Source of the DNA: Blastobasis lacticolella
Lineage: Eukaryota; Arthropoda; Insecta; Lepidoptera; Blastobasidae
NCBI GenBank assembly: GCA_905147135.1
Contig: LR990049.1
Location: 16,633,428-16,697,427 of the forward strand
Direction of reading: 5' to 3'
DNA: 64,000 bases
The position numbers and the translations under genes are program-made. Each line of letters opens with the position of its first letter. Position 1 is the stretch's first letter. Below, in pieces: positions 55,679-64,000 of the stretch. The notes beneath the pieces are model-generated. The model did no database searches. It had not been told where the DNA came from and was given only the letters and a program-made list of their open reading frames with translations.

Positions 55679-56717
55679 TCAGTCCCATGGACTTTTGTCA
55701 TTTACATATTCAGATATACTATAATAACTTTTTTGACATAATTTGTTTTTTATAGCGACTTTAAATTTATTCAATGGTAAATTCTGAATATCTGTTGGAA
55801 CCTTATTATAAAAGCGTACACATTGACCCATAAATGATTTGTGGACTTTGGCTAGACGACAAGCACCAGCAACAAGCTTATCTTTATTTCTCGTATTAAT
55901 ATTATGAACATCACTATTCTTCTTAAACAAGTGTAAATTTTTATGAACATACATTAAGTTCTCATATATATATATATTGTGACGACGTTGTCATTATATC
56001 AATATTCCTGAATTTATCTCTTAGTGAAGTTCTAGGTCTCAATTGATAAATCGCGCGAATGGCCCTTTTCTGCAATACAAATACATTGTGCCAGTCGGCA
56101 GCGTGTCCCCACAGCAGTATGCCATAGGCCATAATACTGTGGAAATAACTAAAGTAAACTAATCTTGCTGTAGCCTCGTCAGAAATACTCCGTATTTTCT
56201 TTACAGCATATGCTGCAGAACTTAGCCTTTTCGCCAATTTATCAATGTGAGGACCCCATTGCAATTTATTATCCAGAGTAAAGCCTAAAAATACTGTAGA
56301 ATCAACAAGATTCAAATTTTCGCCTTTTATTTGTACATTAGTGGGCACTGATCTTACATTTGGCAAAGAGAATTTTAAACATTTTGTCTTCTTGCCATTC
56401 AGTAATAAATTATTAACCGTAAACCAGTTTACCACTTCTGCAATAGCCTTGTTCACGTCTTCATATGTTAATTGTTGTCTTTTTACTTTAAACACTAAAG
56501 ATGTATCGTCTGCGAACAAGACAATTTCATGGGTATCTTTTACAAAGTACGGTAAGTCATTTACATAAACAAGAAATAAAAACGGCCCCAAAATAGATCC
56601 CTGGGGGACACCCATAGAGACAACAGACCCCATAGATCTCTCTCCGTTTACATCAACTTTTTGAATTCTATGACTCAAGTATGAATTTAGCAGTTTAGGG
56701 CCAAGTCCTTTATTCAA
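55679..56717 (-). pseudogene. LINE ORF2, reverse transcriptase part
   Basis: Two open stretches (56,717-55,962 and 55,954-55,679). Recognisable: GVPQGSILGPFLFLVYVNDL, LFADDTSLVF (catalytic ADD), LLLNGKKTKCLKFS, STVFLGFTLDNKLQWGPHI, and the C-terminal NTRNKDKLV, VRFYNKVPTDIQNLP and KSYYSISEYVN. RT fingers and the motif A segment are missing: from the endonuclease linker the sequence jumps straight to KGLGPKLLNSYLSHR. Hence an internal deletion has removed essential catalytic residues. Confidence 0.9.
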
Positions 56718-57820
56718 GTGGATTTTACTACATCTGTGCTAGTTTTTAGTTTGTGTTTAACGAAATTCGATTTAGCTGTTGCACAAACGCGTTTAAATAA
56801 TTTCGAATAATGTTTAAAATACTCAGCAAATTCTACGCTATTATTATACGCCCGTTCTGCATAGAGCTCATATAATTTATTTCTACTCTTATGTATTCCT
56901 GCTGTCGCCCAATCGCTAAACATAAGTTTGCTGTTTACTGCCTTCACCTTTGGTTTGAATATACTATTACTTTCAGTTTTTGTCATGTGTAAAACTGAAT
57001 TATAATATTCATTTGTATCATCAAAATACTTTAAATTAGATGATTTCTCTATAATGTTATTTCTAAAACTGTTTAGACGGTTGTTGTTAATTGGTACAAA
57101 TTTAATAGTATTTTTTGTTTCTTTCCTCATATTAACATTAAACACAGCTGATTGACCACAATGATCGGATTGCAATTTGTTTATTACAGACTGGCTACAT
57201 GCCTGGATATCACAAAAAATGTTGTCTAGACAAGTTGATGTAGTACTTTTTATTCTAGTAGGCTCTAAAAATAAGTTGATTAAATTATGACACTTAAATA
57301 ATGATATTAGCCTACCAGTATATTTACAAGATACGTCTAATAAATCTATATTAAAATCTCCACAAACAACAATATTTTTATAACAATTGCTAACTTTAAT
57401 AAGGGCTTCATCCATAATTTTCTCGAACAAATCAAATGATGAAGCCGGAGGTCTGTATACGCTCATTACAATAAGTCGCTCAAGTTCTATACAGGCAATT
57501 TCAGCAGTTCGTTCAACAGACAGCTTGACAATATCAGTGCGTTCCTTGCATTTTAGGCAATTACGAGCAAGTATTAGGGAACCTCCATGAATTGCCTGCC
57601 CTCTTGTAAACGAACTTGCAAGTTTATGGTTGTTAAAGCCAAATATGAGCTGGTGATCTTTTAACCAATGTTCAGTAATGCAAAAAATATCAACATTCTC
57701 ACCGTTCATGAATAGCTCAACTTCCAATTCTTTATTCGTCATGCCTTGGATATTTTGATGTACTAAGTTAACTATACAATTTTGTTTATTATTATAACAT
57801 TTTACTTTACTTATTACCAC
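56714..57820 (-). pseudogene. LINE ORF2, AP endonuclease domain
   Basis: 368-codon open stretch without a clear start codon. The apurinic-endonuclease motifs are in order: NLVHQNIQGM, FCITEHWLK (catalytic Glu), MSVYRPPAS, VVCGDFNIDLL (catalytic Asp/Asn), STCLDNIF and LQSDHCGQSAVF (the SDH motif with the catalytic His). All these residues are preserved, unlike in the RT. Then a linker runs to the deletion junction at DVVKST and a stop. In living LINEs this domain nicks the target strand to prime reverse transcription. Confidence 0.9.
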
Positions 57821-57829
57821 TATTTACTA

Positions 57830-59380
57830 ATGACTTTATGCCAGAGCAGTCCTGTATATTCTGAACAATATCAAAAGATTTACTGTTCAAGTCTAACAGT
57901 GGACTGTTATATGCTGCTGATATGATACAGGACGGCTCCATTGTCTTACATACTAGTTTAAAGAGTGACCCTTTTTGTTTATTAACAAATCGGCACTCTG
58001 GTCATATCTACCTACGGTAGGAGAAATCAATAAATTAATATGGTACGCTAACATTGTAGCCAGTTTGACTTTGTACCTACGTCGAAGATACATAGTATCT
58101 TATGTTAAAACTACTTTATCTGTAAATTTATTACAGTCAAAAAAGGTAAATGCGTCTTTCTGACTGCAAGTCAAATTATACATCAAAGTATTCAACATGT
58201 GAATACGGTCATTTTCAGTATTATAAACATTTTTTAAGAAGGGAAATGCGCATAATACAATTTTTCCTGCAGACAATCCTTGCAACGCTTCAAAACCCTT
58301 GACTATATCATATTTTCGCACTTAAAGGCTATTACTTATTAAAATTATTATATTTACATTTTGATCTATGTGTTCTGAGTTTTGTAAGATTTTTTGGATA
58401 ATACCGCTGTACGACAAATCAGGCATGCAATAATTGATTACTATGGAATTCGTACAGTCGTTTAGTAACATGCCCATATTTTTGCCTATTCGATCTGAAA
58501 AAACTAGGTCCTCTGTGTCTGCACATTAGTGCGCAATGTTTGCGTCGGCTTCGCGCTAGCAGGCCTGCTGGGTTTGCCGGGGATTGTGACGGTGGTGGCC
58601 ACGGGCACTCCGGCAGCGACGGAGGTGGCCCCGGGCGCTGCTGTATCGGCCGCGGGCCCGCAGGCGGTGGCCACGCGCGGCCGAACGGCGCGAGGCGGCG
58701 GCGCTCTCGGCGCGGCGCGCGGTGCCACCCGCGGGGCCGGTACGAGCTCGAGGATAGCGTGCTCGGTGGTGATGGCTACCGCGGGCTGGATGCGGGCCGC
58801 GGGGGCCGTAGAGCGCGTCGATCTCCTTGCTATGGTGGCATAGGAGGTGGCCGCAACGGCCGGTGCGGCTGCGGCCTTGAATGGCCCGTCGACCGCGCCC
58901 GTCGACTTAGAGCGCGTCGTACTCCTCGCAGCGGCGGCATAAGATGTGGCCGCGACGCCCGGGGCGGCTGAAGCTTTGTGGGGCCCGACGACCGCAGGTA
59001 CGATGTGAGCCGCGGTGGAAGAGGTGGACGCGAAGGCCGGGGAGGCCACGGCCTTACACCCGGCGACCGCGGGCTCGACGTTAACCGCGTGCGCCTCGGG
59101 GGCGACGACAGTGTTTTGCGGCCGGGGCGCGGGACGCTGAAGCTGCGAGGCGACACACTCACATTCCCCTTCTTTGGCAGCCATCAGACGTTCGAACATG
59201 TCCGAGTTTTCAATCCGGTCAAAGTATTCAAGTCGTCGTGGGCAGACTGGGGCACAGTAGTAGCGGTGGTTCTGACTAGCGGCAGTCCAGTGTTCTTCAT
59301 TCTACATAATAATGATTGTTGCTTATCATCGTCATTTCTTGCCATAGCGATGACAGCACGAGTGATACCTTTTGCTTAAT
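57830..59380 (-). pseudogene. LINE ORF1 with zinc-finger remnant, Ala/Pro-rich linker and esterase-like domain
   Basis: Reads 5' to 3' on the minus strand. First comes a start MARNDDDKQQSL (59,345) in one frame, with a Cys-rich HRYYCAPVCPRRLEYFDRI piece and MFERLMAAKEG in another. Then ~200 codons that are extremely Ala/Pro/Thr-rich and GC-rich (59,199-58,504). A frame change leads to LVFSDRIGKNMGMLL, IINYCMPDLSYSGI-like, VNIIILISNSL, one TAA (58,321-58,323), then GFEALQGLSAGKIVLCAFPF. The last part fits the SGNH/GDSL-like esterase domain seen in CR1-type ORF1 proteins; the assignment is by pattern only. At least one frameshift and one stop. Confidence 0.65.
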
Positions 59381-60699
59381 AATTATTCACGCCGTGCAAA
59401 TATCATCGACAATCCCCTGCTCACAGGTGGTCTGGATTCCTTAAGCCTCTGGAGCCCTTAAGCCTTTTCTCTACCGTCTGTACTACGGGGAATGTTACGA
59501 AAAACAGTTTGGTGCAACCGCCATTTTTGTTACGTCTACAGGTACAACAGGAATTTCCAAAAAATAACTTCCTCATTACTCATTTTTATATAAAATAAAG
59601 ATATTCAAAGCTCCAATTTTAAGCTTTTAGAGCCAGGGGTATTAATCAATCAGCATTAGCAAAGTTAATGGAACAATTTGACAAGTTTTTAAATTTTTTA
59701 TTTTTTATTGTGATATTTGTATGCTCCCTTGGGGCAAAAGTAGAGGACAACTCAATAATTATAACAACTTATGTATTACCTACTTTTACAAATAAATGAA
59801 TTGAATTGAAAGTTTCTCCCTCCAAAAAAAAATTCAATTTTCTAGATCGTTGTTTGAGCTGTATGCTGGCACAAGCAGTTGTCAGCACTTCAAACTTTCA
59901 CCCTATAGGGGAAGAATTTTCAAAAATCTGTCTACCTCACCTACGTCAACCTGTTAATCGCCATACAAAGTTTCTACCTTCTAGACCCAGTGGTTTTGGC
60001 TCTGCGTTGTCATTTTGCAGGGAGTCAAAAAAGTCCGAATACCAAACCCATCCCCTGTTTCACCACCTTATGGGGACATATTTACAAAACCTTTTTTTTG
60101 TAAAATATTTGATTCTAAGTTTCAAATGAATCCACTGAAGGAATAAGAAGTTGCATACAAACTTCCACCTCCTATTTCACCCCCTAGGGAGGGAAAAAAT
60201 GCACCCCCCCCCCCCTAGTTTTCACGTAGTAATTCGAAATGGTTTTAAAAATCATTTTAAGAAAATTGAAAGTGGAAAAAGAACTTGAATATTTTTCTTA
60301 GCCGCCGCATAACGCCAACAGTGCGTGCATGCCTAGGTACAATAGGGATGATGACTAACCAAATTATTTTAGTCCGTCAGATAGAGTATAAAAAAATTTT
60401 GGTCACTTATTTTTTCTTTTGTGGCATAAAAATTGATGAACGATAAAGATCAATAGGTAGACATACATAAACTACTGCATAGCGCACAATCCTGTCACGC
60501 CTTCCACACAACGTATAGCAAACTATTATTTTAAACAATTTGCTCAGTATTTTTGGTTTTCTTACACTGAGTGTTTGCGTTTCTAAACTATAAACTAAAA
60601 AGCTTTTGTGACTACCATTGGAAATATGGAAAAGAATAAAATATTAGAGTGTTCCTGTAAGGTCTCCTATGTTCCACGGGGTGGCACACCGTGCCTTTT
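59381..60699. other. LINE 5' flank and low-complexity repeat
   Basis: 59,800-60,230 contains two to three loose repeats of a TTTCACCCCCTA-GGG-TTTTCAAAAA type segment and a C13 run at 60,205-60,217, a dispersed moth repeat with no gene. The rest is unrecognised. Confidence 0.5.
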
Positions 60700-60815
60700 T
60701 TTTAATTAGTCTAGCCCGGCATTTTATCGCCATCTCACCTGATGGTAAGTGACGATGCATGGTGAAGGATGCCTGTCTAGGAACAGCCTTTATCGCGTCT
60801 AGACTCTAGATTATA
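60700..60815. repeat. Dispersed repeat, left part (interrupted by LINE)
   Basis: TCGCCATCTCACCTGATGGT, AAGTGACGATGCATGG and GATTATAATGA match 24,475-24,535. The right part resumes at 61,661 (AGGGAACACTCGCAGGCATT). Confidence 0.75.
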
Positions 60816-61660
60816 ATGACAAAAGTCCATGGGACTGAACTGCTGTTCTATACAGGTATTTACTTTTAAGATAGCATATAGGACAAATAATGTATTAGAA
60901 CATAAGACATGTTTAAAAAAAAAAATTAACGTAGGCTCTGTGGGTTTCTTGCCGTTTCTTTCCCCCACGGAGAACCACCTTGGAAGCGGCGTTAATTTTC
61001 CTTCCTCTCCCACACATGGTGTCTCCTGTCTGCGCTAGGGTAGGGGTAGGGTAGTAGTTAGAGTAGGGGTAGGGTAGGAGTAAGATAGCGGTAAGGTAGT
61101 ATAGGGTTGGGTAGGGGTAAGATAGTGGTAGGGTAGGGGTAAGGTAGTGGTAGGGTAGGGTTAAGGCAATGGTAGGATAGGGTAGGGGTAAGGTAGCGAT
61201 AGGGAAGGGATAGGATAGAGTAGGGTGGTAGCGACTACCTACCACATACAGCATGTGTAATGCACGCTCACTTAAAAGTCTGTCTGGCGGTGGCGTGGGG
61301 GCCGGGTCGCTCTGTTCCCTCAAATATGGTTGAATTGGACGATGGCTGGGCCCTACGTTATACTCGTGAACGGGTGCTGCCTTGGTGGACTGGCTTACTC
61401 TTGCTGTATTTTTAGGTGGTTTTTCTTAATTACACTAGACATACCTATATAATATAATTTAGCGTTCCGGCTCTGCCTGGCATTGTCGAGCACGGTTCGG
61501 TCGTGGTTGGCGAGGGATACGTTATCTACGGCCATAGGGCGGTCAGCGTGTCACTGTGTGTTTCCTTCCTACTTTCCTACCCCCCTCCTTTTTGACGATT
61601 GAAAGAGATATTTAATGTCCTAATCAATAAAGAAATTTTGAATTGAATTTTTGAATTTTT
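60815..61660 (+). mobile_element. 5'-truncated copy of the CR1/Jockey-type LINE 3' end
   Basis: About 845 bp: GACAAAAGTCCATGGGACTG (same as 55,680-55,700, complement), the A-tract at 60,912-60,925, GCTCTGTGGGTTTCTTGCCG, the minisatellite, and the end AATCAATAAAGAAATTTTG. No Penelope insertion in this copy. Target ATAATGA|TCAGGGAAC is inferred from the 24.5-kb empty site. Confidence 0.85.
61035..61225. repeat. Minisatellite in LINE 3' UTR, copy 2
   Basis: GGTAGGGTAGGGGTAAGATAG-type units, complement of the 52.93-kb array but with a different unit order. Confidence 0.85.
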
Positions 61661-62235
61661 TAGGGAACACTCGCAGGCATTCATTCCTTAGCCGTACGCA
61701 TACGCTTTGACAGTGAATGGGCCTTATATTTGCGTATTTGATAACAGAGCATCATTTCCCGGGGTTTTTAGAGGTAAAACGCGTTTTGCTATTTTCTATA
61801 GATAGCGGTGACCACGTTCCATCAGGTTGACACCTTTTTGTCTGCAGTATAAATTAAAAAAATGAAATATTAAATAATTTGTAGAATGGTCGTTCCACTG
61901 TCGCTTAGTTATTTTCTTTTTCTTCAAGGTTATTTTACGTAACGTGATATTATAGTGTGCGAAACTGCGGTTTAGTTAGATCACAAATCACAAATGAAAA
62001 TAAAACTTAAGAAAAGAGTAATTTACATTTAGGACCTTCCGATCCGATTTCGTTAGTCGCCTGCAGTGAAATTGATAAGTAGGTAGTTTTAGGTTTATTT
62101 TCGTGTACTTTGACCTGTATGGATGTCCGTTTTATTATGATAACAACCAAATAAAACGCGAACGTACGTAATAATCAAGATTAAATCATGAATATCAATA
62201 TCAATATCAAATCATTAATTTTCTATACATTAGTT
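61661..62235. other. Repeat right part and unrecognised DNA
   Basis: 61,661-61,710 completes the dispersed repeat of 60,700. 61,795-61,850 (GATAGCGGTGACCACGTTCC) is a LINE 3' scrap. Confidence 0.5.
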
Positions 62236-62239
62236 GAAA

Positions 62240-62351
62240 GCTATGGTGAGAGAAAACTTCGTGATGAATACCTGCATATTCAGGCAACTGAATGTGTAAC
62301 CATGATACAATCTGGTCAGGTTCCCCAGGTAGCGGGTCATGGATGTCAGAT
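62240..62351 (+). repeat. SINE family S2, partial
   Basis: CTTCGTGATGAATACCTGCA, TATTCAGGCAACTGAATGTG and GGTTCCCCAGGTAGCGGGTC. Cut off at 62,351 by the RTE fragment. Confidence 0.65.
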
Positions 62352-62700
62352 GGTAGTTATCATTATACGCCCACTGCTGGGCATAGGCCTCCCCCAGAGA
62401 TCTACACAAAGGCCGGTCCTGGGCCTTCCGCATCCAGCTGGTACCTGCGATCTTTATCAGGTTACTGTCGATCCACCTTTTGAGAGGCCTACCCATGCTC
62501 CGTCTTCCGGTACATGGTCGCCACTCGAGAACTTTACTGCCCCATCGGCCATCTGTTCTTCGAGCTATGTGCCCTGCTCACTGCCACTGTAGCCTGGCAA
62601 TCCTTAGGGCTATGTCGGTGACCTTGGTTCGCTTGCGGATTTCCTCATTTCTGATTCGATCGCGCAACGAGACTCCGAGCATAGCCCTTTTACATTAACC
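62352..62700 (-). pseudogene. RTE-type LINE, C-terminal RT remnant
   Basis: Minus reading: SLRDRIRNEEIRKRTKVTD, IARLQWQ, one stop, GHIARRTDGRW, GRRSMGRPLKRWIDS, then AGTSWMRKAQDRPLCRSLGE and AYAQQW. This is the recognisable end of an insect RTE ORF2, of a different subfamily from the one at 1.1 kb. 5'-truncated. Confidence 0.85.
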
Positions 62701-63107
62701 TTTGGCAATCCCTCCACTATAGCTATGTGCGCGTGAGCACAACTTTATCGTCAGTAGGTGCCAAGAGCATTAAGCAGTGATTTACGTCAAGAGCGGCATA
62801 CTGGAGCCTGAAGCAAAGGACGTAGTGATGGAGTTTAAACTTTTCTCCTGAGCTATATGAGGGAGTTATGTAGTATGAGTGAAGCGAGGGGTTCTAGCCG
62901 CCTCGGGCTTTATCCCAGAGGTGAATATCTAAGCTAAGAAATATTTTTCACACCTTCCGACAATACAACGCCAGATACATCCGTTCAACTGTGTACGAAA
63001 CTGCGGTTTCCTAACTGATTTCGACTAAAGACTTTTTCATCCTTGTACGAAAAACCAGTTGCAATCAAAGAATTTGTCTTCCCTGCGCCTTATACACGGA
63101 TTGATCG
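62701..63107. other. Nothing supported
   Basis: No exon or repeat partner. Confidence 0.4.
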
Positions 63108-63114
63108 AGGTACA

Positions 63115-63282
63115 ACACAAACGCAATTCTACCTATTCGCGATTCTACACAATATGGATTCCGCACAACTGACATTCAACACATTATTTATTATACACAG
63201 TCTTCAATTATACACAAACGCGTTTCTTCCTGTTCGCGATTCTACGCAATATGAATTCCACACAACTGCAGCCATTCAACAA
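63115..63282. repeat. Diverged tandem duplication, about 97-bp period
   Basis: ACACAAACGCAATTCTACCT at 63,115 and ACACAAACGCGTTTCTTCCT at 63,212 each lead into TTCGCGATTCTAC(A/G)CAATATG. Open for 112 codons on the plus strand (63,043-63,381), but the frame is low-complexity and I do not call it a gene. Confidence 0.65.
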
Positions 63283-63307
63283 ATTCGCTATTCCACATAT
63301 CTATTCG

Positions 63308-63510
63308 TCAACGCTGGGGACCTGGCACTGGATGACATAGATCTGGACCTAAGTTTAGTGAAACCAGTCAAGGTTGACTAAGGTCAACCCTTTTTAATAA
63401 ACCTGGTCTAATGCTTTGTTAGTTGACTGAGGTTGACCTTGGTCAACCTTTACTAGGTCCTGGTCTAGTTCTTGGGTAAACAACCAGTCTCAAGGTGCCC
63501 AGCGTTGATC
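63308..63510. mobile_element. MITE-like inverted-repeat element, about 200 bp
   Basis: GTCAACGCTGGGGACCTGG at the left end is mirrored by GTGCCCAGCGTTGATC at the right. The interior holds several GGTTGACC/GGTCAACC palindromes. Confidence 0.65.
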
Positions 63511-63549
63511 AGGTTTGTTGACCAGAGAGATTTTTATGTTAATTACGTG

Positions 63550-63675
63550 TTATAGAGGTGGGCAACGCATTGGCAATACTCTTGGTGTTGCTAATGTCTA
63601 TAGGCAGTGGTGACCACTTTCCATCAGGTGGCTCACTTGCCTGTTTGCATACTGTATGAAAAAAAAAAAAAAAAA
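63550..63675 (+). repeat. Jockey-type LINE 3' end with poly-A
   Basis: GGTGGGCAACGCATTGGCAA, AGTGGTGACCACTTTCCATC, GTGGCTCACTTGCCTG, then A17. Confidence 0.75.
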
Positions 63676-63960
63676 TTAAACTGTTGGTGTTCCTAATAAA
63701 TAAATAAAATAAAATAAATAATAAAAAAAAAATGAAATAAGAAAAAAAAAAAAAAACGATCGTCGATCTGCTTTACTTATCACATCTCTCTTCTGTAGGC
63801 CTGCTGGAAGAAATTTCTTTTAGAAATAAGTAGTGCCTGTTGTGTCGTCTATATGTATGATGTTTCTCTATGTATTTTACTGTGTGCAACAAAATGTTAA
63901 ATAATAATAATAAATAAATAAATAAAATAAAATACATAAAATAAATAAATAAATTATTTG
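63676..63960 (+). repeat. A-rich tract and LINE 3' end
   Basis: 63,690-63,757 is A/AAT-rich. 63,780-63,960 (GGCCTGCTGGAAGAAATTTC, GTGTGCAACAAAATGTTAAA, then AAT/AAATA units) is the sense partner of 29,765-29,915. Confidence 0.65.
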
Positions 63961-64000
63961 GAAAACTTATATGTTGTTTACATGGTGAGCAGAAAAAAGC

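Larger units (their letters stand above)
52530..59380 (-). mobile_element. CR1/Jockey-type LINE, near full length but decayed, split by a Penelope-like element
   Basis: Minus-strand order: ORF1 (59,380-57,830), endonuclease and partial RT (57,820-55,679), 3' UTR 55,678-55,619, then the Penelope insertion, then the rest of the 3' UTR 53,304-52,530. That last part holds an A-tract, a minisatellite, an AATAAA-like signal and an AATTCAAAATTT-type end (plus strand). Two truncated copies share the same 3' end (39,127-39,405 and 60,815-61,660), which defines the true end. Frameshifts, stops and an internal RT deletion make it inactive. Confidence 0.85.

Noticed and set aside
58529..59379. Plus-strand frames of 104-143 codons in the GC-rich block
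   Set aside because: They are shadows of the Ala/Pro-rich LINE ORF1 on the minus strand; composition explains the open frames.
61035..61225. Possible interstitial telomeric repeat
   Set aside because: Units are GGGTAGGGGTA-like and irregular; insect telomeres use TTAGG. It belongs to a LINE 3' UTR.

Overview
The window is eukaryotic nuclear DNA, AT-rich and crowded with mobile elements, almost certainly from a moth or butterfly (Lepidoptera). I base this on the repeats: RTE-type LINE ends with (GATGAT)n tails, Jockey/CR1-type LINE 3' ends, short Helitrons of the Lep1/MINE-2 type, several tRNA-headed SINE families and a Penelope-like element. I cannot name the species. There is no bacterial-type gene organisation, and most short open frames are chance frames in repeats.

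Bases 1-34,425 appear to be one host gene on the minus strand. Four exons are supported by splice signals and matching phases: exon 1 (34,249-33,905), exon 2 (6,611-6,444), exon 3 (2,583-2,442) and exon 4 (1,957-1,840). Phases run 0/0/0/1, and exon 4 ends in phase 2. They encode the first ~257 residues of a type II single-pass membrane protein: a basic cytoplasmic tail, one transmembrane helix, a coiled coil, a strongly acidic stalk, and a dibasic R-S-K-R site of the furin kind. The C-terminal domain lies beyond base 1. This layout fits a TNF-family ligand such as insect Eiger, but that name is an inference. A GC/CpG-rich stretch at 34,250-34,425 looks like its promoter and 5' UTR. The ~27-kb first intron is filled with SINEs, LINE 3' ends, MITEs and a Helitron pair.

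Bases 34,426-64,000 look intergenic and hold larger elements. 42,091-45,212 is a Ty3/Gypsy-type LTR retrotransposon with 162-bp LTRs, a 5-bp target duplication, primer-binding site and polypurine tract. Its gag is open, its pro-pol is broken, and integrase is missing. 47,628-47,948 is the decayed catalytic exon of a classical tyrosine phosphatase; pieces of a second copy lie beside it at about 48.0-48.6 kb. 52,530-59,380 is a CR1/Jockey-type LINE on the minus strand (ORF1 with esterase-like domain, AP endonuclease, damaged RT, long 3' UTR with a minisatellite). Its 3' UTR is split by a 2.3-kb Penelope-like element (53,317-55,606) that carries a GIY-YIG endonuclease and an inverted copy of its own tail. 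A shorter, uninterrupted copy of the same LINE 3' end (60,815-61,660) shows the unsplit site. A repeat copy at 24.5 kb shows the empty target of that second LINE insertion.

The most interesting material is the exon chain of the putative TNF-like gene, the nested LINE/Penelope insertion with empty sites visible inside the window, the phosphatase relic, and a perfect 30-bp hairpin at 21,225-21,288. I found no CRISPR arrays, operons, rRNA genes or convincing functional tRNA genes.
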